Part shown: piece after piece, positions 1 through 5,035 of the stretch
Numbering within the stretch: the first letter of the stretch is position 1
Layout of the letters: every line of letters begins with the position of its first letter
Source of the DNA: Deltaproteobacteria bacterium
Lineage (GTDB): Bacteria; Desulfobacterota; DSM-4660; Desulfatiglandales; Desulfatiglandaceae
Direction of reading: 5' to 3'
Length of the DNA: 5,467 bases
Assembly (NCBI GenBank): GCA_021159825.1
Contig: JAGHDR010000411.1
Location: 1 to 5,467 of the forward strand
Notes under the pieces: model-generated
Told to the model about the DNA's origin: nothing
Database searches by the model: none
The model's input: only the letters and a program-made list of their open reading frames with translations
Made by a program: the position numbers and the translations under genes

Positions 1-1362
1 ATAGAGCGGTACCTTGGCCATACAGTTCAAAAGGGGGATAATCAGGATGGTAGCCAGTCTTGATCTTTCATCGGGAATGCCCTTGGTGGACATTACGGCG
101 GGAACCGCGCACCCTCCCACGTAGATTCCGCCCAGGATCATGGGGAGCGTAGAGGACCCGTGCAGCCCGAATCTTGAAAAAAGCCTGTCCAGAATAAACG
201 CCATCCTGGGCATATAACCGCTGTCTTCCAGTATGGCAATGAGGCCGAACAGAATAAAGAAAATGGGGATATAGTTTAAGAGCGCGTTGATGCTGTCCAC
301 GAACCAGAGGGAAAAGGCGCGGGCCAGGGGAATCTCGATAAACCCGGGGGAAGGCGCAAGGGCTGCCGTGATGCTCCTGATCTTGGCCAGCAGGGGCCAG
401 GTATAGCTGGTCAGATTGTAGCCTTGAACAATGGACAGGTAGTAGAGCAGGTAGAGAACGCCCACCAGAATCATGGGCCCCAGAAAACGGTTGCACACCA
501 CGCCGTCAATTTTGTCGGACAGGGGCCGCTGGTTGCCCGTTTTTGGCGTCACGCAAGCATTGCCGATGGTTTCAGCCAACTGGTACCGGGCATAGGCAAT
601 GTGCCTGGCGGGTAATTCCTCGAATTGCGACTCGAATTCTTCCCGCTTTTTTTCCGCAAATTCCATGAAAGGACCCGGCTTCAAAAGCTTTTCCTGAATA
701 TATTTCAGCGCTTCATCATCCTCTTCCATGAGTTTAACGGCCAGCCACCTGAGCGGGTAGTCCATGGCCCCCAGAGCATCGCCTGAAAGCCTGATTTCAA
801 TCTCCTTTATGAAGGGCTCCATGGGGCCGTAATCGATATGCATACCCCCGGGAGAATCCTCGGATTGAGCGACACGGGAGATGGAAGCCAGCAGCTCTTT
901 TTTACCCCGTCCGGCTTTGATGGTTGTCTCAACCACGGGTACGCCCAAACGGCGCTCCAATTCCTCACTGTCAATCCTGATGCCCCTCCGTTCCGCCACA
1001 TCCATCATATTGAGCTCGACAACCAGGGGGAGCTCCATTTCCAGCAGCTGAAGAGACAAATAGAGGTTCCTTTTCACATTGGCGGCATCCGACACATTGA
1101 CCACAACCGATGGTTTTTCTTCCAGAAGAAATCCGCGCGTTACCCTCTCTTCAAGGGAATATGACGTCAGGCTATAGGTGCCCGGAAGGTCTACCACCTC
1201 CACTTTCAAGCCGTCATGACGGTAATGACCGATCATTTTTTCCACAGTGACGCCCGGATAATTGGCCACATGTTGGCTGGCCCCGGTAAGGGCGTTGAAC
1301 GCCGTAGATTTCCCGCAATTGGGCTGCCCGGCGAGGGCGACCAGGGTCGAAGCCCGCTTCAT
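1..1362 (-). CDS. feoB: Ferrous iron transport protein B (FeoB), C-terminus cut by window edge
   Basis: FeoB is the inner-membrane ferrous iron transporter with a cytoplasmic N-terminal GTPase. The frame is open from ATG at 1362 to base 1, giving 454 residues; the family is usually about 650-780, so the C-terminal part lies outside. GTPase motifs: G1 GQPNCGKST (12-20), switch I YPGVTVE (35-41), G3 DLPG (58-61), G4 NMMD (118-121), and a G5-like TTIKAGRG (146-153). A charged, Glu/Lys-rich linker spans roughly 165-280. The membrane part starts near 295-314, with another hydrophobic span near 352-375, followed by LEDSGYMPR (378-386). The Gate-type motifs keep their cysteines: GGCAVPAV (C418) and NCMAKVP (C447), the latter differing from the common SCGARLP form. 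The start overlaps the feoA stop (ATGA), with GGAGG 10 nt upstream (1373-1377), so the two genes are translationally coupled. Identification is secure. Confidence 0.97.
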   Translation of the reverse strand, partial: MKRASTLVALAGQPNCGKSTAFNALTGASQHVANYPGVTVEKMIGHYRHDGLKVEVVDLPGTYSLTSYSLEERVTRGFLLEEKPSVVVNVSDAANVKRNLYLSLQLLEMELPLVVELNMMDVAERRGIRIDSEELERRLGVPVVETTIKAGRGKKELLASISRVAQSEDSPGGMHIDYGPMEPFIKEIEIRLSGDALGAMDYPLRWLAVKLMEEDDEALKYIQEKLLKPGPFMEFAEKKREEFESQFEELPARHIAYARYQLAETIGNACVTPKTGNQRPLSDKIDGVVCNRFLGPMILVGVLYLLYYLSIVQGYNLTSYTWPLLAKIRSITAALAPSPGFIEIPLARAFSLWFVDSINALLNYIPIFFILFGLIAILEDSGYMPRMAFILDRLFSRFGLHGSSTLPMILGGIYVGGCAVPAVMSTKGIPDERSRLATILIIPLLNCMAKVPLY

Positions 1363-1583
1363 GTCAGGATGACCTCCACATATCTGGCCTCATCGTGTCG
1401 CAGGCTCACAAAAAACTCCCCCAAAGATACCTCCATTGGGTCCTCAAGGGGGGCGTTACGGAGCACCTTGATTGTCGAGCCGGGATAAACGCCCATATCC
1501 AAAAGGCGTTGCCCCAATTGATCGTGAATCATCAGTTTCTTTATTCGGCATTTATTCCCCGGTTTCAGTTGGTCTAATGTCAT
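1359..1583 (-). CDS. feoA: Ferrous iron transport protein A (FeoA)
   Basis: FeoA is a small cytoplasmic SH3-like protein thought to act with FeoB in ferrous iron uptake. This is 74 residues, the usual FeoA size. It shows the family pattern: an N-terminal MTLDQLKPGNKCRI strand, RLLDMGVYPGSTIKVL (26-41) matching the conserved GxxPG core, then P49, and a C-terminal strand GEFFVSLRHDEARYVEV. The start at 1583 is chosen over the longer open frame (to 1655) because GGAGGA lies 7 nt upstream (1591-1596) and the extra N-terminal residues do not resemble FeoA. It overlaps feoB by 4 nt and is the first gene of that pair. About 135 nt separate it from the upstream stop, and that gap plus the end of the upstream gene hold the candidate promoter and paired operator boxes. 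Confidence 0.95.
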   Translation of the reverse strand: MTLDQLKPGNKCRIKKLMIHDQLGQRLLDMGVYPGSTIKVLRNAPLEDPMEVSLGEFFVSLRHDEARYVEVILT

Positions 1584-1598
1584 GGGTCTTTCCTCCTC

Positions 1599-1614
1599 AA
1601 AACGATTTGTCGTT
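1599..1614 (-). repeat. feoA leader element: shared ACAAATCGTTTT block and small stem-loop next to the SD
   Basis: Read on the minus strand, ACAAATCGTTTT (1610-1599) ends 2 nt before the GGAGG Shine-Dalgarno of feoA. The same 12 bases end 3 nt before the GGAGG of the STAS-like gene (2149-2138). Here the block also forms a perfect 5-bp stem with a 4-base loop (AACGA-CAAA-TCGTT, 1614-1601). The role is unknown; a translation-control or ribosome standby element is possible, as is a relic of duplication. Confidence 0.45.
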
Positions 1615-1680
1615 GCATAGAGACTTAATACGGCCTCACTTGATTGCATAACCAAAACCCGGTTCTACCTACAAACAGGC

Positions 1681-1715
1681 ATTAGTCATCCCTAACACTA
1701 TGAGCAATGACTAAT
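1681..1715. promoter_or_regulatory. Tandem DtxR-type operator boxes upstream of feoAB
   Basis: On the plus strand, box 1 is TTAGTCATCCCTAA (1682-1695, TTAG-N6-CTAA) and box 2 is TGAGCAATGACTAA (1701-1714, one mismatch to TTAG, N6, CTAA). Their left ends are 19 bp apart. The outer halves also form a perfect 9-bp inverted repeat, ATTAGTCAT (1681-1689) and ATGACTAAT (1707-1715). TTAG...CTAA half-sites are known for DtxR/IdeR-family operators. The site directly follows the stop of the STAS-like gene and overlaps the expected -10 zone of the TTGACA promoter, fitting iron-dependent repression of feoAB. A terminator is less likely because no T tract follows on either strand. The same layout occurs before the regulator gene in this window. 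Confidence 0.72.
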
Positions 1716-1747
1716 TCTCATGCCAAATTTTTTTTGTCAAGCTTTTT
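1712..1747 (-). promoter_or_regulatory. Candidate feoAB promoter (-35 TTGACA inside the preceding gene)
   Basis: On the minus strand, AAAAAGCTTGACA occupies 1747-1735, with a perfect -35 hexamer TTGACA at 1740-1735. At 17-bp spacing the -10 position (1717-1712) reads GAATTA, a poor match to TATAAT, and falls in operator box 2. The same 13-bp block precedes the regulator gene at nearly the same distance from its boxes (53 versus 51 bp to the far box end). The -35 lies within the last codons of the STAS-like gene, which would leave a feoA leader of about 120 nt. The weak -10 limits confidence. Confidence 0.5.
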
Positions 1748-2122
1748 CATCTTCCCGATTGTATTTTTTCTGTATGCGCAACTGCAATCGGCGCAATTTC
1801 CATTGCATCGGCAGGTGCGATCCTTGGGAACAACGAGAACCTTACTGCCGTCCGGCGCCATCTCAAAACCTTTTTCCCCCTTGAAAAATAGGCAATGGGC
1901 CGGCACGCCCCCCTGTTGAAACCGGCATCGAAAAGTACTGCAACCAAAGCTATGAACCTCCTGCAAATCCTTCGTATCAATAAACACCCGACTCTTGCCA
2001 TCGTACTTTTCGCGCATCAAATGGATCAGCTCCCTAGCGTAACTTCCATCAAAATCCCCCTTCGGTATGAGGTGCAGGTTGCCGTTGCTCTTTTTGTGTG
2101 CCACTCGAAAATTGCTACTCAT
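1718..2122 (-). CDS. STAS-like protein with a C-terminal cysteine-rich cluster
   Basis: This 134-residue protein has no close named family that I recognise with certainty. Residues 5-100 have the alternating strand/helix look of a STAS (anti-sigma-antagonist-like) domain: GNLHLIPKGDFDGSYARELI (14-33), a helix to about 40, then SRVFIDTKDLQEVHSFG (44-60). The tail holds a tight cluster CRCNGNCADCSC (104-115), spacing C-x-C-x3-C-x2-C-x-C, that looks able to bind a metal or cluster; further cysteines are at 61, 66 and 77. No signal peptide or membrane span is visible, so it is probably cytoplasmic. The start has GGAGG 7 nt upstream. It lies 53 nt after the 70-residue gene and directly before feoAB; its last codons (KMKKLDKKNLA) coincide with the candidate feo promoter. 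A role as an iron-responsive partner protein is inference only. Confidence 0.85.
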   Translation of the reverse strand: MSSNFRVAHKKSNGNLHLIPKGDFDGSYARELIHLMREKYDGKSRVFIDTKDLQEVHSFGCSTFRCRFQQGGVPAHCLFFKGEKGFEMAPDGSKVLVVPKDRTCRCNGNCADCSCAYRKNTIGKMKKLDKKNLA

Positions 2123-2137
2123 ATTGATCCCTCCACA

Positions 2138-2149
2138 AAAACGATTTGT
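2138..2149 (-). repeat. Second copy of the ACAAATCGTTTT leader block
   Basis: Minus-strand ACAAATCGTTTT ends 3 nt before the GGAGG of the STAS-like gene. It is identical over 12 bases to the block before feoA. Here the surrounding bases form ACAAA-TCGTT-TTTGT, a different weak stem, so the sequence rather than the fold is what the two copies share. Confidence 0.45.
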
Positions 2150-2175
2150 TTGCTGCTGGCCTTTTCCCGAATCGA

Positions 2176-2388
2176 TCAGGTTTTCGTGGCAAACTTTGAC
2201 CCCGCCCGGACGCGCTCACAACCCGTTAATCTATCGGCAATGATTCGATCAATCTCCTTGCTGACAGCGTTATCAGCCGTCAGTCGTGAACCGATATTAA
2301 TGGTTCCAAAGCCTTTTTTTCTGAATTCGGCACGTCTTTTGGCCGACCAAAATTCCGAGAACGGTGCTTTGCCTGAATATCCTTTCAT
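2176..2388 (-). CDS. Small basic protein of unknown function (70 aa)
   Basis: I do not recognise this protein. It is 70 residues, basic in its first third (SAKRRAEFRKKGFGTI, 15-30), with a likely amphipathic helix AVSKEIDRIIADRL (41-54), one cysteine (C57), and no signal peptide or membrane segment. The start at 2388 is preferred to the longer open frame (to 2466) because GGGAGGG lies about 6 nt upstream and the longer version would overlap the end of the DUF2325 gene. It begins only 28 nt after the DUF2325 stop and is followed by the STAS-like gene after 53 nt, so it probably belongs to the same transcript. A DNA- or RNA-binding role would fit its charge, but nothing in the sequence shows it. 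Confidence 0.7.
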   Translation of the reverse strand: MKGYSGKAPFSEFWSAKRRAEFRKKGFGTINIGSRLTADNAVSKEIDRIIADRLTGCERVRAGSKFATKT

Positions 2389-2416
2389 TTGCTTCCCTCC
2401 CGATTCTGTAAAACCT

Positions 2417-3679
2417 TCAGTTGTCCGACACATAAACGCCCCCTTTCCCCGATACGGCCTGCGCAATGGCGCTCAAACTGGAACTGGCCAGCAAACGGAC
2501 CGGCTTCTTGTGCTTTTTCCCCAGACTTTTGACCAGAGCGCAGGCCGCATGGCTGTTGCAGGTGACCGGGCAGAGCACCATGTCCGCGCGTTTAAGCCGG
2601 CTTTCAAAATCTTTCGCGCCTTTTTGCATATAGCCGTCATGGTATTCAAATATGCCGTTGCTTCCTTCAATCACCTGACGATAGAGAGATTTCATCTTTG
2701 TCAGTCCGCCAACCATCAGAACACGCCTTTGGCAGAGGTCGTATGAAGGGCAAGTCTCGTCGCACCGGTTAATCCGGAAAGCCTCTTTGATGAGCCGTTC
2801 CGCTTCCCCTTGAAGGGATGCGCCTGCTTCCCTCTGTTCCGCGAGTGCTCCGGAAAGCCGGCGGTTTTGCGCTTCGAGATCCGCTAACAGCGTATCCCGT
2901 TGTTCCATTTTTTCCGACAGATGTTCCAAATCCGCAGTCAGGCACTCGTTTTCCCCTTCAAGATCTAACGTTGCCCGTACCGATTTCAGTTCTGAAAGCG
3001 CCCGTGCCAACCGAGCCGTCTCTTTCTCGGAACCGGCCAACCGAGTGCGCAACACATCAATGCTTTTTTGAAGTTTTACATTCTCTTTTTGCAGGGTTTT
3101 CCTGGCCCGAGAAGCATCTCGGGACTTTACAGCCATTTTGGTGGCCTCTTCCCGGTGAAACATTAACTGCTGCTTAAAACGGGCGCTCTCTTCCACGTTC
3201 CCGTGCATAGACATGTGGACAGCGCCAAAGATCTCGCCCCTGGATTTGCCCGACAGATCGGATCTTATAGCCGCGGCCCAAAAAGCGCCCGCAAAATTTC
3301 CAGCATAAAAACAGGATGCCCAGTGCCCCATGAACACCTTTTCATTCATGTCCTTCAGGGACGCCGTCTCCCCATTGAACTTACGATTGAGCAGCCGGTC
3401 AACCTGCCTGGACACCCGGTTTTCAGTTTCCGAACTGCCCACCAGTATCTCGTGGATTTCAAAAGAGCTTTTCCGTTTAGAAGAAATCCCCGCTTTTTTG
3501 AGCACCTGCTTCTGCTCGGAAAAGGTAAGGCAAATCCCCACCGCCGGACATTTGAAAAATGGGTCGATTTCCCAGAACCTCAGCGTAGGCGGGCGCTGGG
3601 GCGTAGAATGGTTTTCAAACAGATTGAGACCCATTTCCCTTTGTGTGATTTGCGGTTTTGCAACCCCCCCTTTTTCCAT
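2417..3679 (-). CDS. DUF2325 protein with a long coiled coil
   Basis: A 420-residue cytoplasmic protein in three parts. Residues 1-160 are an unrecognised N-terminal region beginning with FWEIDPFFKCPAVGICLTF (35-53) and containing GEIFGAVHMSMHGN (148-161) with an HxxxH pair (H155, H159). Residues about 165-305 are rich in Lys, Glu, Arg and Leu in heptad-like order, a probable coiled coil. Residues 317-409 match DUF2325: RRVLMVGGLTKMKSLYRQVI, then HDGY (347-350), ADMVLCPVTCNSHAAC (365-380) and PVRLLASSSLSA. A cysteine trio just before it (C306, C310, C316) and C370/C374/C380 could bind metal. The biochemical role of DUF2325 is not established. The start has AGGAGGGG 7 nt upstream, a very strong Shine-Dalgarno. 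The 70-residue gene follows after 28 nt, suggesting one operon. Confidence 0.92.
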   Translation of the reverse strand: MEKGGVAKPQITQREMGLNLFENHSTPQRPPTLRFWEIDPFFKCPAVGICLTFSEQKQVLKKAGISSKRKSSFEIHEILVGSSETENRVSRQVDRLLNRKFNGETASLKDMNEKVFMGHWASCFYAGNFAGAFWAAAIRSDLSGKSRGEIFGAVHMSMHGNVEESARFKQQLMFHREEATKMAVKSRDASRARKTLQKENVKLQKSIDVLRTRLAGSEKETARLARALSELKSVRATLDLEGENECLTADLEHLSEKMEQRDTLLADLEAQNRRLSGALAEQREAGASLQGEAERLIKEAFRINRCDETCPSYDLCQRRVLMVGGLTKMKSLYRQVIEGSNGIFEYHDGYMQKGAKDFESRLKRADMVLCPVTCNSHAACALVKSLGKKHKKPVRLLASSSLSAIAQAVSGKGGVYVSDN

Positions 3680-4095
3680 AAACAGACCCCTCCTTTTTCA
3701 GCTACCCATTCAATGGCGGCTATGTGGTTTTTGGCCAAAAAAAAGGCGCAATTCCATGGTGTTCCCCATGACGTCGCACCTTCACTACCTCTGCGCCCGT
3801 AAAAAGGCCGAAGGCCGTAAGATATCACTTTTGTTTCTATTTCAACGTCAGTGAGCTTTTTTCGCAGGGCTTCAAGCCGTTTGGATTTAAATGCCTTCCT
3901 GCTTTCCTCCAACACATCAATGGCATCCCTAATGGCATCCTTCAATACCCCTTCTCCGGATTGAGGGACGCAAAAACGCACAGGGGTTTCCGTTTGAAAC
4001 CCGTCCGCCTGCCGCGCCACGATGGAAGCCATGAGAAAGCGATGGGAATCAATCATTTCATGCAGTTCCCGTACGCTTCGATCAACCGCTGCCAT
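3580..4095 (-). CDS. Small helical protein of unknown function; C-terminal part of the frame doubtful
   Basis: The open frame gives 171 residues, but only the first 85 or so look like a protein: MAAVDRSVRELHEMIDSHRF, then helix-forming DAIRDAIDVLEESRKAFKSKRLEALRKKLTDV, rich in Arg, Lys and Glu. After that, the frame runs through a GGCC-TTC-GGCC-TTTTT hairpin (reads as YGLRPF), through the strong ribosome binding site of the DUF2325 gene, and 100 nt into that gene. Such an overlap is unusual. A stop (TAG, 3839-3837) sits in the next frame just after LTDV, so the original gene may have ended near 3837 and lost its stop by a small indel. The Shine-Dalgarno is weak (CAGGG about 7 nt upstream). 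It may be the first gene of the DUF2325 group. Function unknown. Confidence 0.55.
   Translation of the reverse strand: MAAVDRSVRELHEMIDSHRFLMASIVARQADGFQTETPVRFCVPQSGEGVLKDAIRDAIDVLEESRKAFKSKRLEALRKKLTDVEIETKVISYGLRPFYGRRGSEGATSWGTPWNCAFFLAKNHIAAIEWVAEKGGVCLWKKGGLQNRKSHKGKWVSICLKTILRPSARLR
3801..3816 (-). terminator. Possible weak terminator inside the 4095-3580 open frame
   Basis: On the minus strand GGCC-TTC-GGCC is followed at once by TTTTT. The stem is only 4 bp, so it is weak as a rho-independent terminator. It sits just after the out-of-frame stop at 3839-3837, where the end of the small upstream gene would be expected. It could attenuate transcription into the DUF2325 gene, or be chance. 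Confidence 0.3.
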
Positions 4096-4166
4096 GGGCG
4101 GCCCTGTTGCTTGAATTCATTTGTTCTATTTTCCTAGTAGAGTTTTATTATTCTAACTTAAAGTCC

Positions 4167-4206
4167 AAAAAAAATGCCAATACCTCAACGGCAAGGCTTG
4201 CTTGGC
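4167..4206 (-). terminator. Rho-independent-type terminator after the DtxR-family gene
   Basis: Minus-strand TGCCG (4193-4189) pairs with TGGCA (4179-4175), including one G-U pair, over a 9-base loop, and an unbroken run of eight T follows (4174-4167). An alternative longer-looped stem pairs GCCAA (4206-4202) with TTGGC (4180-4176). It lies about 55 nt after the regulator's stop, separating it from the DUF2325 group. The short stem lowers confidence; the T8 tract raises it. Confidence 0.5.
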
Positions 4207-4247
4207 CGATAATCCGGAGCTGTGTTCCGATCCGCGATCCGAAAACC

Positions 4248-4829
4248 CTATGAGCAATTTTGTAAACTCTCCGCTTGTGAAAGATGCTCCTGTTTCAGGG
4301 ATACCGTCCGTTTCATAAACTCGCAGGAAAATTGTTCGGATTGTCTAACACACTTGTCCGGACTCCACGGTTCACGCCGATATTCCTCGAAACGCTCGAG
4401 CCAATCCTCACCGACCCGGGGGCAAGCCTGAATAAACGCCATAAAGTCCGTCATACTATCGAGCGTTCCAATACTGAGGGCGTGTTCCATTTTGCAAGCC
4501 TCTTTATCGGCGGTATTCAAATTAATATTCAGAACATCGGTCAAAAACCTGCGCAAAATCACATGTTTTCGATGCACTTCACCGCCCACTTCCGAACCCT
4601 TATCGGTCAGCTCCACGTACTCGTATTTCTCGTAGTGAACGAGCTTCCGCTTGCTCAACGTCTTGAGCATACTGGTCACCGTAGGCATCTTGACGTTCAG
4701 CCGTTTGGCGATATCTTTAACCCGGACCACTTTCTTTTCTTTATCCAGATTGAAAATAGCTTCCTGATAATCTTCCATGACGGAGGTCAGGGGCTTTTCC
4801 GCCAATATGTTTGTTTTTGCGTTAACCAT
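4248..4829 (-). CDS. DtxR/IdeR/MntR-family metal-dependent transcriptional repressor
   Basis: A 193-residue cytoplasmic DNA-binding protein. Residues 14-75 are the winged helix-turn-helix: MEDYQEAIFNL, VVRVKDIAKRLNVKMPTVTSMLKTL, then the wing LVHYEKYEYVELTDKG. Residues 85-128 are the metal-binding dimerisation domain: VHRKHVILRRFL (H89) and ACKMEHALS (C112, E115, H116). Against characterised members, D20 and E23 sit where MntR has Asp8 and Glu11, H89 matches MntR His77, but C112 matches DtxR Cys102 rather than MntR Glu99. The tail carries CPRVG (C136), C160 and C169 and lacks the SH3-like third domain of DtxR (226 aa). The Shine-Dalgarno is weak (GGGTG). Paired TTAG-CTAA boxes 15 nt upstream of the start suggest autoregulation, and matching boxes precede feoAB, making it the likely iron sensor of the locus. 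The family is certain; iron over manganese is inferred. Confidence 0.95.
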   Translation of the reverse strand: MVNAKTNILAEKPLTSVMEDYQEAIFNLDKEKKVVRVKDIAKRLNVKMPTVTSMLKTLSKRKLVHYEKYEYVELTDKGSEVGGEVHRKHVILRRFLTDVLNINLNTADKEACKMEHALSIGTLDSMTDFMAFIQACPRVGEDWLERFEEYRREPWSPDKCVRQSEQFSCEFMKRTVSLKQEHLSQAESLQNCS

Positions 4830-4842
4830 AATTGCACCCGGA

Positions 4843-4878
4843 GTTAGACACCCCTAATACATTTAGTAACCACCTAAC
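4843..4878. promoter_or_regulatory. Tandem DtxR-type operator boxes upstream of the regulator gene
   Basis: On the plus strand, box 1 is TTAGACACCCCTAA (4844-4857, TTAG-N6-CTAA) and box 2 is TTAGTAACCACCTAA (4863-4877, TTAG-N7-CTAA). Their left ends are 19 bp apart, exactly as at feoA, and box 1 with its flanks (GTTAGACACCCCTAATAC) matches the feo box ATTAGTCATCCCTAACAC at 14 of 18 positions. The pair lies between the TTGACA hexamer and the start codon, and box 2 covers the predicted -10, as expected for repression. Confidence 0.72.
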
Positions 4879-4907
4879 ATTCAGGATGATTAAATGTCAA
4901 GCTTTTT
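4872..4907 (-). promoter_or_regulatory. Candidate promoter of the DtxR-family gene
   Basis: Minus-strand AAAAAGCTTGACA occupies 4907-4895 with a perfect -35 TTGACA (4900-4895). At 17 bp spacing the -10 position (4877-4872) reads TTAGGT, a poor hexamer that is also the start of operator box 2. The -35 and its upstream A-rich flank are identical over 13 bp to those at the feo promoter. Confidence 0.55.
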
Positions 4908-4990
4908 TTCCGAAACCCGGCAACCATTTTCCTTCAAAACTGTATTTTTGCGTTGAATCGTGATCTACCCATTAAAATTTGGGTATGAAG

Positions 4991-5018
4991 GCGCTTTTCC
5001 AAAGATGTGGGAAAACGC
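4991..5018. other. Inverted repeat (bulged stem) in the intergenic region
   Basis: GCG-c-TTTTCC (4991-5000) pairs with GGAAAACGC (5010-5018) as a 9-bp stem with one bulged base and a 9-base loop. It lies between the terminator of the DUF5320 gene and the regulator's promoter. No T tract follows on the minus strand. The role is unknown; a back-up terminator or an mRNA 3' structure is possible. Confidence 0.35.
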
Positions 5019-5035
5019 AGTTTATAAGAGATAAT

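Noticed and set aside
838..1164. Plus-strand open frames across the feoB region (also 424-615 and 1216-1488)
   Set aside because: They are antisense shadows of feoB, whose GTPase and membrane motifs fix the real frame; none has a recognisable domain.
1681..1715. Reading the 9-bp inverted repeat as a transcription terminator for the STAS-like gene
   Set aside because: The loop is 17 bases, the stem is AT-rich and no T tract follows; its match to the regulator's own upstream boxes makes an operator the better reading.
1895..2746. 283-residue plus-strand open frame
   Set aside because: It runs antisense to three minus-strand genes that each have strong Shine-Dalgarno sites and sensible protein composition; its translation shows no domain.
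3752..3772. CATGG/CCATG short palindrome before the DUF2325 gene
   Set aside because: Five-base arms only, with no second copy in the window and no positional logic for an operator.
3203..3854. Two overlapping plus-strand open frames
   Set aside because: Both are antisense to the N-terminal part of the DUF2325 gene and the small gene upstream of it; no motif and no convincing ribosome binding site.
4120..4165. Possible promoter and DtxR box before the small gene at 4095 (TTAG at one end, CTAG at the other)
   Set aside because: The half-sites are 15 bases apart instead of 6-7, and the -35/-10 candidates match poorly.
4284..4847. 187-residue plus-strand open frame opposite the regulator
   Set aside because: It is the antisense shadow of the DtxR-family gene, whose helix-turn-helix and metal residues are clear.
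4859..4897. ACATTTA/TAAATGT inverted repeat spanning the regulator's promoter
   Set aside because: The arms are 7 bp with a 25-base gap and partly coincide with the operator and the -35 region; probably chance in AT-rich DNA.
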